From positions 1 through 64,000 of the forward strand of contig NZ_JAAONZ010000003.1 of the NCBI RefSeq assembly GCF_011602365.1: a stretch of 64,000 bases of DNA. Direction: 5' to 3'. Under the pieces are notes generated by a model, which was not told the origin of the DNA, searched no databases, and saw only the letters and a list, made by a program, of their open reading frames with translations. Source of the DNA: Pseudomaricurvus hydrocarbonicus. Its GTDB lineage: Bacteria > Pseudomonadota > Gammaproteobacteria > Pseudomonadales > Cellvibrionaceae. This document shows positions 9,164-19,446 of the stretch, piece by piece; position 1 is the first letter of the stretch; every line of letters begins with the position of its first letter. Both the position numbers and the translations under genes were made by a program.

Positions 9164-10015
9164 ATGTTGTCCCTTTTCTTCAACCGGCTAAGGCTGCCTC
9201 TGTTGTTGGTGCTGACCTGTTGTGCGCTGCCGGTGTTTGCAGAGAGCAAGATGGCACCGCCTCAGGTGTCCTTGTCCCCGTCGGGCGTTTATCTTGATTT
9301 GGATAAAAAAAGCAGCGGTCTGTTTCATTTGACGAACCTTGGTGATCAGCCAAAACGCGTCAGAACCCGGGCCTATAATTTTGAGCTGGATGACAACAGT
9401 CAGGTTAAGTTAATGCCCCCCACGCCACAGTCGCTGGATCAGTGGCTGATCGTTAACCCCCGCGAATTTACGATACCGCCTAAGTCCCAGCAGGTGATTC
9501 GTTTTGCCGTCAGGCCGCCGATCAAGCCCGAGCCTGGTGAGTATCGCGCGATGCTCTATTTTGAAGAGGCGTCCTCGGTGGGTGACGCTGGCAAGGGTAT
9601 GATCAAACTGGGGTTTCAGCTGGGGGCGCCGATCTACGTTCGCATTGGCGAGCTGACGGAAAAGGCCAGTCTTACCCAGCACCAGGTCACCGTTACCGGG
9701 CAGGCTATTGAGCTCGGCTTAACCATTCACAATCAGGGCGATCTCTCGGTCGGGCTGAATGGTCAGTATGTGCTGTGGCCTGACGGGCGCTACCCGGGGC
9801 GGCAGGCCGAACCGGTTGATACGCTCGCGGCGCAAGAGGGCAAGTCGTCACTGGTGAGGGGTAATCTGCTGGGAACCCCCATTCTGCCAGGTTCATTGCG
9901 CACATTGATTCAGCGCCTGCCTCGTCCCTCTGTCCCAGGCCGCTATCTACTGGTGCTGCACGGCACGCTGGGAACTGCGCCGCTGCACGTGGAGCTGCCG
10001 CTGAACATCGAATGA
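9164..10015 (+). CDS. Periplasmic pilus chaperone (PapD-like)
   Basis: A 283-residue protein with a signal peptide ending PVFA-ESKM (about residue 26), followed by two Ig-like domains. The first begins VSLSPSGVYLDLDKKSSG and continues into a strand NLGDQPKRVRTRAYNFEL. The segment IPPKSQQVIRFAVRPP, then GEYRAMLYFEE, matches the F1-G1 region that donates a strand to pilins. The second domain runs from about residue 165 to the end. It would bind the two upstream subunits in the periplasm and deliver them to the usher. Its stop overlaps the usher start by four bases (ATGA), indicating translational coupling. Confidence 0.82.
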   Translation: MLSLFFNRLRLPLLLVLTCCALPVFAESKMAPPQVSLSPSGVYLDLDKKSSGLFHLTNLGDQPKRVRTRAYNFELDDNSQVKLMPPTPQSLDQWLIVNPREFTIPPKSQQVIRFAVRPPIKPEPGEYRAMLYFEEASSVGDAGKGMIKLGFQLGAPIYVRIGELTEKASLTQHQVTVTGQAIELGLTIHNQGDLSVGLNGQYVLWPDGRYPGRQAEPVDTLAAQEGKSSLVRGNLLGTPILPGSLRTLIQRLPRPSVPGRYLLVLHGTLGTAPLHVELPLNIE

Positions 10016-12561
10016 GTCGCTTGCGCTCACTGCTCCTGTACCTGCTGCTGGCGTTTGCTGTCCCGGCGTTGGCGGAAACGGCTTCGCTGGAAGATGCCGA
10101 GCGGCTTTTTGTGGGCCTCACGGTCAATGACCGGGAGGTGGACCCTGTTGATGTCTACCGGCAGGCGGGTAGTTACTGGTTGCCGCTGGAGCTCGTTTTG
10201 GAGGCGGTGGGGATTCGCTTGTTGGACGACGGGCAAAGTCTGCGCCTGATTTCTCCGCTGGGCCACCGCAGTCTGTCTCGGCAATATTTTCCCCGGTGGC
10301 GTCAACAGCGCTTCATCAGTGACCGGGATTTGCAGCAGTTTTTTCGCATTCAGGCACGCTTTAATGCTCAATTGTACAGTTTGGCGCTAGACGTGCCCTG
10401 GCAGCCGGGTCAGAGCCTGCTGCGTTACTCTGCTCTGATCGAGCCGGACGTCATGGCGCCACAGAGCTCGGTTAGCCTGATTCGCTGGCAGAGCCGTTAT
10501 TCACAAAATCTGGATGCGAATCTCTACGACTACACCAACACGCTGGATCTCGCCGGTGGTGCGGGCACTGGTGTCTGGCTGCTGGGGCTCGAAAGTCGGC
10601 CGCAACAGGATGCCCGGCTGGAGCGTTATTTTTGGAGTGGCGAGAGCGATAATACGGCCTACCGGCTGGGAACCAGCTACGTCAATCTCAATCCGCTGTT
10701 GGCGGGGGTGCGTTTCACCGGGGGGCAGGGGGCATGGTCTAGCGAGCCCATTGCGCGCCTTACCGACTTTTCCCGCAACCTCAACGCGGACAGCTTTCTG
10801 GCCAGTGACGTCCAGTCTCAAGAAGTGATCAGCCGCACTGGCGGACCGCCGGCCGGCATTGCCGAGCTGCGCATTAACGACCGGTCCGTGCAGCGGGTGC
10901 GCATCGACCTCAATGGTTTTTATCAGTTCAGTGCGGTGCCGGCGTCGGTCGGCAGTTTTCAACGCACGGAAATTTACCTGTATGAGCGCAGTGTGCAGGA
11001 AAAGCCTGTCGCCATTATCGACAACACCCGCAGTCTGGTGCGGGAAATGCTTGCGGAGGGTGAGACCCTGGTGCGCAGTGGCGGCGGTGAGGTGGGCAAC
11101 GGCCTCTACGAGGAGGGCGTTGATGACGGTGCCGCAGTGAGCTTTCTGCAATTGCGCCACGGTCTAACCCGCAATGCCACGGTACAGGCTATTTTTCAGC
11201 AGTCGCCGGATCAGCCGGGGGCGGGGGTGCTGGGGTTGCGCAGCAGTCTGGGAGCGCATTGGGCCTGGGCTGCTGATGCAGGCATTAACGCGGGGGAGTG
11301 GGTTGGCAGCTCGGAGTTGTCGGGTGTCGGTGATGGTTGGAATGCCAGTTTGCGTTCGCGCTATCTGGCCGCGAACTATTTTCCCTCAAACGACAGTAGT
11401 TATTACGATCACAGCCTGCAGGCGAACACGTTGCTCGGTCGCACCTTGCGTGCCGGGCTGGTCGGCCGCTTTGCCCGGGACACCGATGGGGCGGCAACCC
11501 GCTTCATAAAACCCTCGTTTTATTGGGGGCCGTCCCCCCGTTTCTCGCTGTCTGGCACGCCTGGCTATGACGGTGACTACCGCTATGTGGCCAGTTATCG
11601 CCCCCATCGGCAGCACCACATCACGGCCAGCCACAACCATAATCTCTATAGCCTGACCCACGATTATAGAGCTGCCCGGGACGCCAATTTGCTCACCGGG
11701 TATGAATACGACACGCAGACGCAGTCCGGCCTGGTTTTCATGCAGGCGGATTGGCATCTGCGCCAGGGGGACTATTCAGATCAGAACAATAACCATCGGC
11801 TTCAGGTCGGTGTCAGTTACAACGGCGAGTCCAGCGGTTACCAGCTCAGCTGGAATCGAAAGGTGTCGCCGGGGGTTGAGTTGCAGGCGGGTTATCGGCA
11901 GGGGTATCAGTCCGCCGAGGACAGTGTCGATCCCGCGGCAATGGTGTATTTCAATGTCCGTCTGGACTTTGCCGTGGTGCGCGGGCGTCTGCGCTCCGCC
12001 AGTCACCAGGATATGAATTTCGCCAGGGGGGGGATCAGCGGCTCTTTGGTGGGGCCGGAGGGGGAGCGCTTGTCGCTGGACGGTGCCGGAATCAGCATTA
12101 ACGGTCACCGTTTGAATCGCGGCCAGGTTGGTGGCCAGTTCTATGCGGGCAACCTCAAGCCTGGCCTGTATCGTGTGGCTGTGGATGAGTCCAATCTGCC
12201 GATTGAGTATGTCCCGCAACAGCGCAGTGTGATTGTCGAGGTGCAGCGCAACGCGGTCACGCCGGTCAGTCTGCAGCTGAATAAAGTCTTTGCCATCGCC
12301 GGGCAGGTGCGTACTGCTCAGGGTGAGGCTGTCCCGCACGCAGCGGTGGACGTATACAATCGCAGCGGCGAGCGGGTGGGGCGGGTCCAGACGGGTCTGT
12401 TTGGCTTCTATCGTGTAGATAATTTGCCGCCGGCAGCTTACACCGTATCCTACAGTCCTGATTCCGGGAGTGCCGAGGGCGCTGTCCGCCGGGCAGTTGC
12501 TATTGAAGACGACTACCTGTTTGGGGTTGATTTGGTTGTGGTGCCAGCCCCCGAAGGTTAG
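10012..12561 (+). CDS. Outer-membrane pilus usher
   Basis: An 849-residue exported protein (signal peptide ending VPALA-ET, about residue 22). It has an N-terminal periplasmic domain (about 30-130) and a long beta-barrel region of alternating aromatic strands (about 150-650). The plug region around 270-340 contains GGPPAGIAELRINDRSV and YQFSAVPAS, as in ushers. The C-terminal 100 residues (IAGQVRTAQGEAVPHAAVDV to the end) resemble a carboxypeptidase-regulatory-like Ig fold, found in several non-FimD ushers. It builds and secretes the pilus across the outer membrane. It overlaps the chaperone gene by four bases and is the last gene of the operon. Confidence 0.85.
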   Translation: MSRLRSLLLYLLLAFAVPALAETASLEDAERLFVGLTVNDREVDPVDVYRQAGSYWLPLELVLEAVGIRLLDDGQSLRLISPLGHRSLSRQYFPRWRQQRFISDRDLQQFFRIQARFNAQLYSLALDVPWQPGQSLLRYSALIEPDVMAPQSSVSLIRWQSRYSQNLDANLYDYTNTLDLAGGAGTGVWLLGLESRPQQDARLERYFWSGESDNTAYRLGTSYVNLNPLLAGVRFTGGQGAWSSEPIARLTDFSRNLNADSFLASDVQSQEVISRTGGPPAGIAELRINDRSVQRVRIDLNGFYQFSAVPASVGSFQRTEIYLYERSVQEKPVAIIDNTRSLVREMLAEGETLVRSGGGEVGNGLYEEGVDDGAAVSFLQLRHGLTRNATVQAIFQQSPDQPGAGVLGLRSSLGAHWAWAADAGINAGEWVGSSELSGVGDGWNASLRSRYLAANYFPSNDSSYYDHSLQANTLLGRTLRAGLVGRFARDTDGAATRFIKPSFYWGPSPRFSLSGTPGYDGDYRYVASYRPHRQHHITASHNHNLYSLTHDYRAARDANLLTGYEYDTQTQSGLVFMQADWHLRQGDYSDQNNNHRLQVGVSYNGESSGYQLSWNRKVSPGVELQAGYRQGYQSAEDSVDPAAMVYFNVRLDFAVVRGRLRSASHQDMNFARGGISGSLVGPEGERLSLDGAGISINGHRLNRGQVGGQFYAGNLKPGLYRVAVDESNLPIEYVPQQRSVIVEVQRNAVTPVSLQLNKVFAIAGQVRTAQGEAVPHAAVDVYNRSGERVGRVQTGLFGFYRVDNLPPAAYTVSYSPDSGSAEGAVRRAVAIEDDYLFGVDLVVVPAPEG

Positions 12562-12575
12562 TTGGGGTGGCGCAC

Positions 12576-12595
12576 AGCCCCGCCGGCCCGGGGCT
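12576..12595 (+). terminator. GC-rich hairpin after the pilus operon
   Basis: AGCCCCG and CGGGGCT pair around CCGGCC, 15 bases after the usher stop. No T run follows, so it may protect the mRNA 3' end or help Rho-dependent termination rather than act as a standard intrinsic terminator. Confidence 0.4.
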
Positions 12596-12685
12596 GCAGG
12601 TTGTTGGGAGTGTCGGCCGGGGCGGTGAATTTTCAGCAGGCAGAGGCTTTTTTTAAGCCGTTGAAAAATAAAAGCAAAATACCTG

Positions 12686-12714
12686 TTGACGACCCTGGGG
12701 GGCGTCCCTATAAT
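12686..12714 (+). promoter_or_regulatory. Strong sigma-70 promoter of the initiator tRNA operon
   Basis: TTGACG (12686-12691) and TATAAT (12709-12714) are separated by 17 bases. The bases after the -10 are GCGCGGCC, the GC-rich discriminator typical of stable-RNA promoters under stringent (ppGpp) control. Transcription should start near 12721. It drives tRNA-fMet and possibly rimP-nusA-infB beyond it. Confidence 0.88.
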
Positions 12715-12756
12715 GCGCGGCCTTGGTTAGGGAAACATACCTAAGCAAGTTGATGA

Positions 12757-12833
<77 letters not shown>

Positions 12834-12889
12834 AATTCAAGGGTTTGGTGTTCTTTACCGGACTCATGCGCTACAATTAGCGCAGCAGG

Positions 12890-12913
12890 AAAGCCCCTTT
12901 TAAGGGGCTTTTT
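12890..12913 (+). terminator. Terminator after tRNA-fMet
   Basis: AAAGCCCC, a TTTTAA-type loop and GGGGCTTTTT form an intrinsic terminator 57 bases after the tRNA. Partial read-through would feed the rimP-nusA operon, as known in E. coli metY. Confidence 0.9.
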
Positions 12914-12992
12914 CGTATCTGTCGTATGGCAGGCGAAATTGGCGCACTCAGGCGTTTCTGTTGTGGCTGCAGGGTTTGCAGCTGTTGTATAA

Positions 12993-13017
12993 AGATGGGC
13001 TTAGTGCCCATTTTTTG
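12993..13017 (+). terminator. Attenuator-like hairpin in the rimP leader
   Basis: ATGGGC, loop TTAGT, GCCCAT, then TTTTTT form a compact intrinsic terminator about 35 bases before the rimP start. A terminator placed inside the leader of the rimP-nusA operon fits control by antitermination. NusA-dependent autoregulation of this operon is known in E. coli. Attenuation here is inference. Confidence 0.7.
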
Positions 13018-13051
13018 TTTGTCCCTTTATATTCACAAGTGGTTGAGTTTT

Positions 13052-13507
13052 ATGGCATCGAAGCATGACCAGTTGACAGAGCTATTGGCGCCTGTGGTTG
13101 AGTCCATGGGCTGTGTGTTGTGGGGGCTTGAGTACTTTTCTCAGGGCCGTCACAGCACCCTTCGTCTTTATATCGAGCATCCGGACGGCATTGGCCTGGA
13201 AGAGTGCGAAAAGGTGAGTCGCCAGGTCAGTAGTGTGTTGGACGTCGAGGACCCGATTACCGGCGAGTACACGCTGGAAGTGTCATCTCCGGGGATGGAT
13301 CGGCCGCTGTATACGCTGGAGCATTTTGCCAGTTATGCAGGAGAGCAGGTGGCGATCAAGTTGCGTTCAGCATTTGAGGGCCGAAGAAAGTTCAGTGGTT
13401 TATTGCGCGGCGTCGAAGGTGACGATGTGCTGGTGGTGGTGGACGAGCACGAATACTTGCTGCCCATCGACTTGATTGACAAAGCTAACATTATTCCCCG
13501 TTTTTAG
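13052..13507 (+). CDS. rimP: RimP, ribosome maturation factor
   Basis: Needed for 30S subunit maturation. A 151-residue protein with the N-terminal alpha/beta domain ([18 protein letters not shown] and [20 protein letters not shown]), the central signature [11 protein letters not shown] (about residues 82-92) and a C-terminal SH3-like barrel. ATG 13052 matches family length (E. coli 150). In-frame codons from 12926 run through the attenuator hairpin and are not conserved. nusA follows after 34 bases. The order tRNA-fMet, rimP, nusA, infB is conserved. Confidence 0.95.
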   Translation: MASKHDQLTELLAPVVESMGCVLWGLEYFSQGRHSTLRLYIEHPDGIGLEECEKVSRQVSSVLDVEDPITGEYTLEVSSPGMDRPLYTLEHFASYAGEQVAIKLRSAFEGRRKFSGLLRGVEGDDVLVVVDEHEYLLPIDLIDKANIIPRF

Positions 13508-13541
13508 GGATGCACCTGGTGCAGGTAAACGAGGCATACTC

Positions 13542-15047
13542 ATGAGTAAAGAAATACTTTTGGTCGCAGATGCTGTGTCTAACGAAAAGGGTGTCGATAA
13601 AGGCATCATTTTTGAGGCAATTGAGCTGGCTCTGGCCGCCGCGACAAAAAAACGATACGACGAAGACGCAGATATCGAAGTTGTTATCGATCGCAAAACC
13701 GGTGATTACGTCACCACTCGCCGCTGGGAAGTGGTCAGTGACGATGTGATGGCTTTGCTGGGGACTCAGTTCACCACCGAAGAAGCTCTGGAAAAAGATG
13801 AAAACCTGAAAGTCGGCGACATCTACGAAGAAGTTGTTGAGAACGTCGAGTTTGGGCGTATCGCTGCCCAAACCGCCAAGCAGGTGATTGTACAGAAGGT
13901 TCGTGAAGCCGAGCGTCAGCAGATTGTTGAGCTGTATCGTGATCGCGTGGGCGAGCTGATCAGTGGCACCGTTAAAAAAGTTACCCGTGACAGCATTATT
14001 GTTGATATGGGCAACAACGCTGAAGGGTTGTTGCCCAGGGATCAGCTGGTAGGTCGTGAAGTCTTCCGTATGGGCGATCGTGTTCGCGCCCTGTTGCTGG
14101 ATGTGCGCACCGAGCTGCGCGGGCCTCAACTCTATCTGAGTCGTTCTTGCCCGGAAATGTTGATTGAACTGTTCAAGATTGAAGTGCCAGAGATTTCTGA
14201 ACAGGTGATTGAGTTGAAGGCGGCTGCTCGTGACCCAGGGTCGCGTGCCAAAATTGCGGTATTCACCAACGATGGTCGCATTGACCCGGTAGGGGCCTGT
14301 GTGGGCATGCGTGGTTCGCGCGTGCAGGCAGTGTCCAACGAGCTGGGTGGCGAGCGCATCGACATTATTCTGTGGGATCACAACGTGGCACAATTTGTGA
14401 TCAATGCCATGGCGCCTGCGGAAATTGAGTCCATCGTCGTGGACGAGGATGCCGGCTCTATGGACGTGGCCGTGAACGAAGACAATCTGGCCCAGGCCAT
14501 TGGCCGCAGCGGCCAAAACGTTCGTCTTGCCAGCGAGTTGACCCACTGGGAAATCAACGTAATGAGCGTTGAAGACTGGCAGTCCAAGCAGGAAGAAGAA
14601 TCCGGTAACTACATGGAAGTCTTCATGGATGCGCTGGATATTGACGAGGATGTAGCGGGCGTACTGGTGGATGAAGGTTTTACCACGCTGGAAGAAATCG
14701 CTTACGTACCGCTGGAAGAGATGCTGGGCATTGAAGGCTTCGATGAAGACATTGCTGAAGAGCTGCGTTCCCGTGCCAAGGATGCCCTGTTAACTCAGGC
14801 CCTGGCGTCGGAAGAACAGTTGGAAAATGCGGAACCCGCAGAAGACTTGTTGACCATGGAGGGTATGGATAAGCACCTGGCTTATTTGTTGGCCAGCCGT
14901 GGAATTATCACTATGGACGACCTGGCTGAACAGGCCGTCGATGATCTGTTGGATGTGGAAGGCATGGATGAAACCCGTGCTGCAGCATTGATCATGAAGG
15001 CTCGTGAGCCGTGGTTTGCTGAAGAGCAACACGGGGCAGGCGAGTAA
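13542..15047 (+). CDS. nusA: NusA, transcription termination/antitermination factor
   Basis: Binds RNA polymerase and modulates pausing, termination and antitermination. The 501-residue protein has the polymerase-binding N-terminal domain (1 to about 125), an S1 domain (about 135-200, [18 protein letters not shown]), two KH domains (about 200-345, including [14 protein letters not shown] and [15 protein letters not shown]) and two acidic C-terminal HhH repeats (about 365-420 and 440-490), as in E. coli (495). ATG 13542 follows GAGGC. It is co-transcribed with rimP and infB. Confidence 0.97.
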   Translation: MSKEILLVADAVSNEKGVDKGIIFEAIELALAAATKKRYDEDADIEVVIDRKTGDYVTTRRWEVVSDDVMALLGTQFTTEEALEKDENLKVGDIYEEVVENVEFGRIAAQTAKQVIVQKVREAERQQIVELYRDRVGELISGTVKKVTRDSIIVDMGNNAEGLLPRDQLVGREVFRMGDRVRALLLDVRTELRGPQLYLSRSCPEMLIELFKIEVPEISEQVIELKAAARDPGSRAKIAVFTNDGRIDPVGACVGMRGSRVQAVSNELGGERIDIILWDHNVAQFVINAMAPAEIESIVVDEDAGSMDVAVNEDNLAQAIGRSGQNVRLASELTHWEINVMSVEDWQSKQEEESGNYMEVFMDALDIDEDVAGVLVDEGFTTLEEIAYVPLEEMLGIEGFDEDIAEELRSRAKDALLTQALASEEQLENAEPAEDLLTMEGMDKHLAYLLASRGIITMDDLAEQAVDDLLDVEGMDETRAAALIMKAREPWFAEEQHGAGE

Positions 15048-15067
15048 AGAGAGGATTGGGAGAAAAC

Positions 15068-17737
15068 ATGGCAGAAGTAACAGTTAGCGAACTCGCGAAA
15101 TCGGTAGGCACGTCTGAAGACCGTTTGCTGAAGCAAATGGCTGAGGCAGGCTTAACGCACACCAGCGTTGATGCGGTTGTCTCCGATGAGGAAAAGCAAA
15201 CGTTGCTGGCCTTCCTGAAGACCAGCCACGGGGAATCGAGTGAGGCGCCTAAGAAAATTACCTTAAAGCGTAAAACCACGACGACTCTGAAAACCGGCAG
15301 TGGCAGCGGGCGCAAAACCGTCAATGTCGAAGTGCGTAAAAAGCGTACTTATGTCAAACGGGATGAGGGTGTGGCTGCTGAAGTGGTTGCACAGCCTGAA
15401 GAAACAGTCGCACCTGAGGCTGTTGAAACTGCAGTTATCGAGACTGCAGAAGTTAAAGCAGCTGCACCGCAAGAAGCGACGCAGGTAGCCGAAGCGCCGG
15501 AAACTCCTAAAGCCGCACCCATTACTACGCCGAGCAGCCTGGTTGACGATGCTGAAGAAAAACGCATTGCCGCCATGGAGGCCCGCCGCAAAGCTGAGCA
15601 AGAAGAGCAGGCTAAGCGCAAGCAAGTTGAAGCTGATAAGGCCAAGGCGCCAGCCGCTGCTGGCAACAAAAAGCCTGAGCTGAGCGAAGCTGAAATGCGC
15701 GCTGAAGCCGAGGCGAATGCCCTGAAAGCGCAGCAAGAAGAAGAAAAAGGCAAGCACGGCAAGAAGAAAGAAAAGCATCTGGTTGATGACGATGCTGAAG
15801 AGTTGCCGCGCAAAAAAGCTGTCAAGGCCGTCAAAGGCACAGGTCCGAAGAAGAAAACCAACAAAGTGGCTCTGTTGAGCGCGTTGGATGAAGAAGAAAG
15901 GGATGCGGCAGCCAGAAGACGCAAAGGCTCCCGCCCTTCCATCAAGTTGACCAATAAACACGGTTTTAAACGGCCGACAGGAAAAATTGTGCATGATGTC
16001 CCCGTCCCCGAAAGCATAACCGTCTCAGACCTTGCACAGCGTATGAATGTGAAGGGTGGTGAAGTTGTTAAGTCCCTGATGAAAATGGGGATTATGGCGA
16101 CGATCAATCAGGTATTAGATCAGGAAACTGCGCAGCTGCTGGTGGAAGAGTTGGGTCATAACCCAGTGCTTGTTACCGGCAATGAGAAAGAAGAAGCGCT
16201 GGAAGAGTCCATTGTTTCCGAAGGTGAAATGCAGTCTCGTGCACCGGTGGTGACGGTCATGGGTCACGTTGACCATGGTAAAACCTCCCTGCTCGACTAC
16301 ATTCGCAACACCAAAGTGGTCAGCGGCGAAGCGGGTGGTATCACCCAGCACATTGGTGCTTACCGGGTGAAAACCGATAAAGGCGAAATCGCCTTTCTGG
16401 ATACACCGGGACACGCTGCATTTACCTCTATGCGCGCCCGTGGTGCCCAGTGCACTGACGTCGTGATCCTGGTGGTGGCCGCAGATGACGGCGTGATGCC
16501 GCAGACAGAAGAAGCTGTTCAGCACGCTCGTGCCGCCGGCGTTCCTCTGGTGGTGGCAGTGAACAAGTGTGATAAAGAATCTGCTGACCCGGATCGCGTG
16601 AAGAACGAGTTGGCAGCGAAAGATGTGATTCCGGAAGATTGGGGTGGTGATGTTCAGTTCGTGAATGTTTCTGCTCATACCGGTGACGGCATTGATGAGC
16701 TCCTGGAAGCCGTTTCCCTGCAGGCTGAGCTGTTGGAATTGCAAGCGCCTGTGGGTGTTCCTGCCCGTGGTGTGGTGATTGAATCCCGTATGGACAAGGG
16801 ACGTGGCGTGGTTGCGACGGTTCTGGTCCAGGCCGGTGAGCTGAAGCGTGGCGATATCATTCTGGCTGGTCAGAGCTATGGTCGCGTGCGTGCCATGACC
16901 AACGAGCTGGGTAAGGCGATTGAAGAAGCCGGTCCTTCTACCCCGGTAGAGATCCTGGGCCTGGATGCAGCGCCTGACGCGGGTGACGAATTTGTGGTGG
17001 CGCCGAACGAGCGTAAGGCTCGTGAAGTGGCTGAACACCGCGCCGATCGCGCTCGTCAGGATCGTCAGCAACGGCAGCAGGCTGCCAAGCTGGAGAACAT
17101 GTTTGCCAACATGGGCGCCAATGAACAGAAGATCCTGCCCATCGTCCTGAAAACCGATGTGCGCGGTTCACTGGAGGCTATCCAGTCTGCCTTGATGGAC
17201 ATTGGTAACGAAGAAGTTCAGGTGAACGTGATCGTTTCCGGTGTTGGTGGTATTACGGAAAATGACGTCAACCTGGCGCTGTCTTCCGGTGCCATCGTGA
17301 TTGGCTTTAACGTTCGTGCCGATGGCTCCGCTCGCAAACTGGCCGAAGCGGAATCCGTCGAAATTCGCTACTACAGCATCATCTACCAATTGCTGGATGA
17401 AGTGAAAGACGCACTGGGCGGTATGCTGGATCCGGAGCGAGTGGAAGAAATTGTCGGTATTGCCGATGTGCGCGAAGTGTTCCGCTCACCGAAGTTTGGC
17501 CAGGTGGCGGGTTGTATGGTGACCGAAGGTACGGTTTATCGTAACAAGCCTATTCGTGTATTGCGTGACAACGTGGTGATCTACGAAGGCGAGCTGGAAT
17601 CCCTGCGTCGCTTTAAAGATGACGTCAACGAAGTCCGCAACGGTGTTGAATGTGGTATCGGCGTAAAAGACTATGACGTAAAAGTCGGCGATCAAATCGA
17701 AGTCTTTGATGTCAAAGAGGTGGCGCGCGAGCTGTAA
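15068..17737 (+). CDS. infB: Translation initiation factor IF-2
   Basis: GTPase that recruits fMet-tRNA to the 30S subunit and promotes subunit joining. It has 889 residues (E. coli 890). The N-terminal IF2-N domain ([14 protein letters not shown]) is followed by a long Ala/Glu/Lys-rich linker (about 90-290). The second IF2-N domain comes next, then the G domain with GHVDHGKT (about 399-406), DTPGHAAF and NKCDK, and domains II to IV. ATG 15068 is preceded by GGGAGA. An in-frame TTG at 15056 is less likely. E. coli makes shorter forms from internal starts; this was not resolved here. It lies 20 bases after nusA. Confidence 0.97.
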   Translation: MAEVTVSELAKSVGTSEDRLLKQMAEAGLTHTSVDAVVSDEEKQTLLAFLKTSHGESSEAPKKITLKRKTTTTLKTGSGSGRKTVNVEVRKKRTYVKRDEGVAAEVVAQPEETVAPEAVETAVIETAEVKAAAPQEATQVAEAPETPKAAPITTPSSLVDDAEEKRIAAMEARRKAEQEEQAKRKQVEADKAKAPAAAGNKKPELSEAEMRAEAEANALKAQQEEEKGKHGKKKEKHLVDDDAEELPRKKAVKAVKGTGPKKKTNKVALLSALDEEERDAAARRRKGSRPSIKLTNKHGFKRPTGKIVHDVPVPESITVSDLAQRMNVKGGEVVKSLMKMGIMATINQVLDQETAQLLVEELGHNPVLVTGNEKEEALEESIVSEGEMQSRAPVVTVMGHVDHGKTSLLDYIRNTKVVSGEAGGITQHIGAYRVKTDKGEIAFLDTPGHAAFTSMRARGAQCTDVVILVVAADDGVMPQTEEAVQHARAAGVPLVVAVNKCDKESADPDRVKNELAAKDVIPEDWGGDVQFVNVSAHTGDGIDELLEAVSLQAELLELQAPVGVPARGVVIESRMDKGRGVVATVLVQAGELKRGDIILAGQSYGRVRAMTNELGKAIEEAGPSTPVEILGLDAAPDAGDEFVVAPNERKAREVAEHRADRARQDRQQRQQAAKLENMFANMGANEQKILPIVLKTDVRGSLEAIQSALMDIGNEEVQVNVIVSGVGGITENDVNLALSSGAIVIGFNVRADGSARKLAEAESVEIRYYSIIYQLLDEVKDALGGMLDPERVEEIVGIADVREVFRSPKFGQVAGCMVTEGTVYRNKPIRVLRDNVVIYEGELESLRRFKDDVNEVRNGVECGIGVKDYDVKVGDQIEVFDVKEVAREL

Positions 17738-17849
17738 GGCGGCGTCACCGGTCTGTTGGCGGCAGGTGTCTCAACTTTGAGGGCAGCTGTGCGCCACGGG
17801 CCTTTATTCAGATGTACAGGCGCTGTGCGCCAAGGTAAAAGCAGATTGT

Positions 17850-18281
17850 ATGGCAAGAGAATTTAAACGTACCGACCGCTTAGGGGATGCGATTCAGCGC
17901 ATTCTGGCTCAACTGATCCAGTTTGAAGTGCGTGATCCGCGTATCGGTATGGTCAACCTCAACGACGTTGTGGTCAGTCGCGATCTGTCTTTTGCGCGTG
18001 TGTATGTCACTTTTGTGGGCAAAGAAACTGAACAAGAAAGCCTTGAGGCCGCTGAAGCTTTGAATAAAGCCAGTGGTTTTTTGCGCTCTCAGTTGGCCAA
18101 AGAGCTGGACATCCGCACGACACCCAGATTGCAGTTTATTTACGACAAAACCTCCGTTCAGGGGCAGCATTTGTCGCAGTTGATCGACAAAGCGGTTCGC
18201 CAGGATCGCGGAGCTCAGTCTGAAGCTCAGGATCAGGCCGATGAGCAAGATACCGCGCCTGAAAACGACCCAGAGGTGTAA
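17850..18281 (+). CDS. rbfA: RbfA, 30S ribosome-binding factor
   Basis: Assists 16S rRNA 5'-end maturation and cold adaptation by binding the 30S neck. The 143-residue protein has the KH-like fold with MAREFKRTDRLGDAIQ, VRDPRIG, VVVSRDLSFARVYV and the RTTPRLQFIYD segment. The last 20 residues form an acidic Gln/Asp/Glu-rich tail. It follows infB by 112 bases and its stop is 3 bases before truB, so the pair is co-translated. Confidence 0.95.
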   Translation: MAREFKRTDRLGDAIQRILAQLIQFEVRDPRIGMVNLNDVVVSRDLSFARVYVTFVGKETEQESLEAAEALNKASGFLRSQLAKELDIRTTPRLQFIYDKTSVQGQHLSQLIDKAVRQDRGAQSEAQDQADEQDTAPENDPEV

Positions 18282-18284
18282 CCC

Positions 18285-19232
18285 TTGGCTCGCAGAAGAA
18301 AAGGGCGCCCGGTCAGCGGTGTGCTGTTGCTCAACAAATCCTCCGGTATGACTTCCAATGACGCGTTGCAACAGGCCAAGCGTCTGTTTTACGTGGCCAA
18401 AGCCGGCCATACCGGCAGCCTTGACCCATTGGCCACCGGTGTACTGCCGCTGTGTTTCGGCGAAGCCACCAAGTTCTCGCAGTTTTTGCTGGACGCGGAT
18501 AAACGCTACCGTACGACCTACCGTTTAGGGGCTTTTACCACCACCGGTGACGTGGATGGTGAGTTACTGGAGCAGGTGAGTGCCGCTCATATTACCCGCG
18601 AACAGATTCTGGCTGCGCTGGAGGTGTTTCGAGGGGATATTGAGCAGGTGCCACCGATGTATTCGGCGTTAAAGCACAACGGTGAGCCGTTGTACAAGTT
18701 GGCGCGGCAGGGGATTGAAATTGATCGTCCCGCCAGACCGGTCACCATTTACAGTATCGAGCTGCTGGATTTCCGTGCTGGAGAGCAGGCCGAGGTAGAC
18801 CTCGACATCCACTGCAGCAAAGGCACCTACATTCGTTCCATCGCCGAAGATCTGGGCAAGGCGCTGGGCTGTGGCGCTCATGTCGCGGTATTGCACCGCT
18901 CGGAAGCCGGTCCGTTTAAAGAAGATGCTACGGTCACCTTGGATGAGTTGCGCGAAGAGCGTGGGGAAGGCCTGGCCGAAGTGCTGGATCATCACCTGTT
19001 ACCCACGGACTCACCCGTGCAGGCCTTGCCGGCAATGGCACTTGAAGACACATCCGCTTATTACTTTCGACTGGGGAACCCGGTCATGGACCCGCAGGTC
19101 TATCGCATTGGCGACGAAGGTGATATGGTGCGCGTCTTCGCCGAAAATGGTGATTTTTTAGGCATTGGGGTCCTTGACGACGAAGGTCGTGTGGCGCCAA
19201 AGCGATTGGTGGTGCAGCCTGCCGAGCAATAG
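18285..19232 (+). CDS. truB: TruB, tRNA pseudouridine-55 synthase
   Basis: Makes pseudouridine 55 in the T-loop of tRNAs. The 315-residue protein carries the catalytic motif GHTGSLDPLATG with Asp at residue 47, then KRYRTTYRLG, PPMYSALKHNGEPLY and HCSKGTYIRSIAEDLG, plus a C-terminal PUA-like part ending DDEGRVAPKRLVV. The TTG start at 18285 aligns with the E. coli N-terminus and has GAGG 8 bases upstream; no ATG fits. The gene is three bases after rbfA. A rare TTG start coupled to rbfA may lower expression. Confidence 0.95.
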   Translation: MARRRKGRPVSGVLLLNKSSGMTSNDALQQAKRLFYVAKAGHTGSLDPLATGVLPLCFGEATKFSQFLLDADKRYRTTYRLGAFTTTGDVDGELLEQVSAAHITREQILAALEVFRGDIEQVPPMYSALKHNGEPLYKLARQGIEIDRPARPVTIYSIELLDFRAGEQAEVDLDIHCSKGTYIRSIAEDLGKALGCGAHVAVLHRSEAGPFKEDATVTLDELREERGEGLAEVLDHHLLPTDSPVQALPAMALEDTSAYYFRLGNPVMDPQVYRIGDEGDMVRVFAENGDFLGIGVLDDEGRVAPKRLVVQPAEQ

Positions 19233-19446
19233 TGGCGGGCATTTCATTTAGAACTTTGCTTTCATTAAATCCTGGTTTTCCTTTGAAACCTGGGTTCGAA
19301 CAGTTCGAATAGATAGAAAGCCCCACCCAGAATTGGTCTATAGTGGCTGTTAATCAGCGGCTATAGGTTGATAGCTAGCCGGTCTGTAAATATGCACGGG
19401 CCGGGCTGGATTCTTGTGTAAGCATATTATTATTGAGGAAAAGACT

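Noticed and set aside
12562-12744. Plus-strand frame over the tRNA-fMet promoter
   Set aside because: It runs through a consensus promoter and a hairpin and has no family, so it is treated as non-coding.
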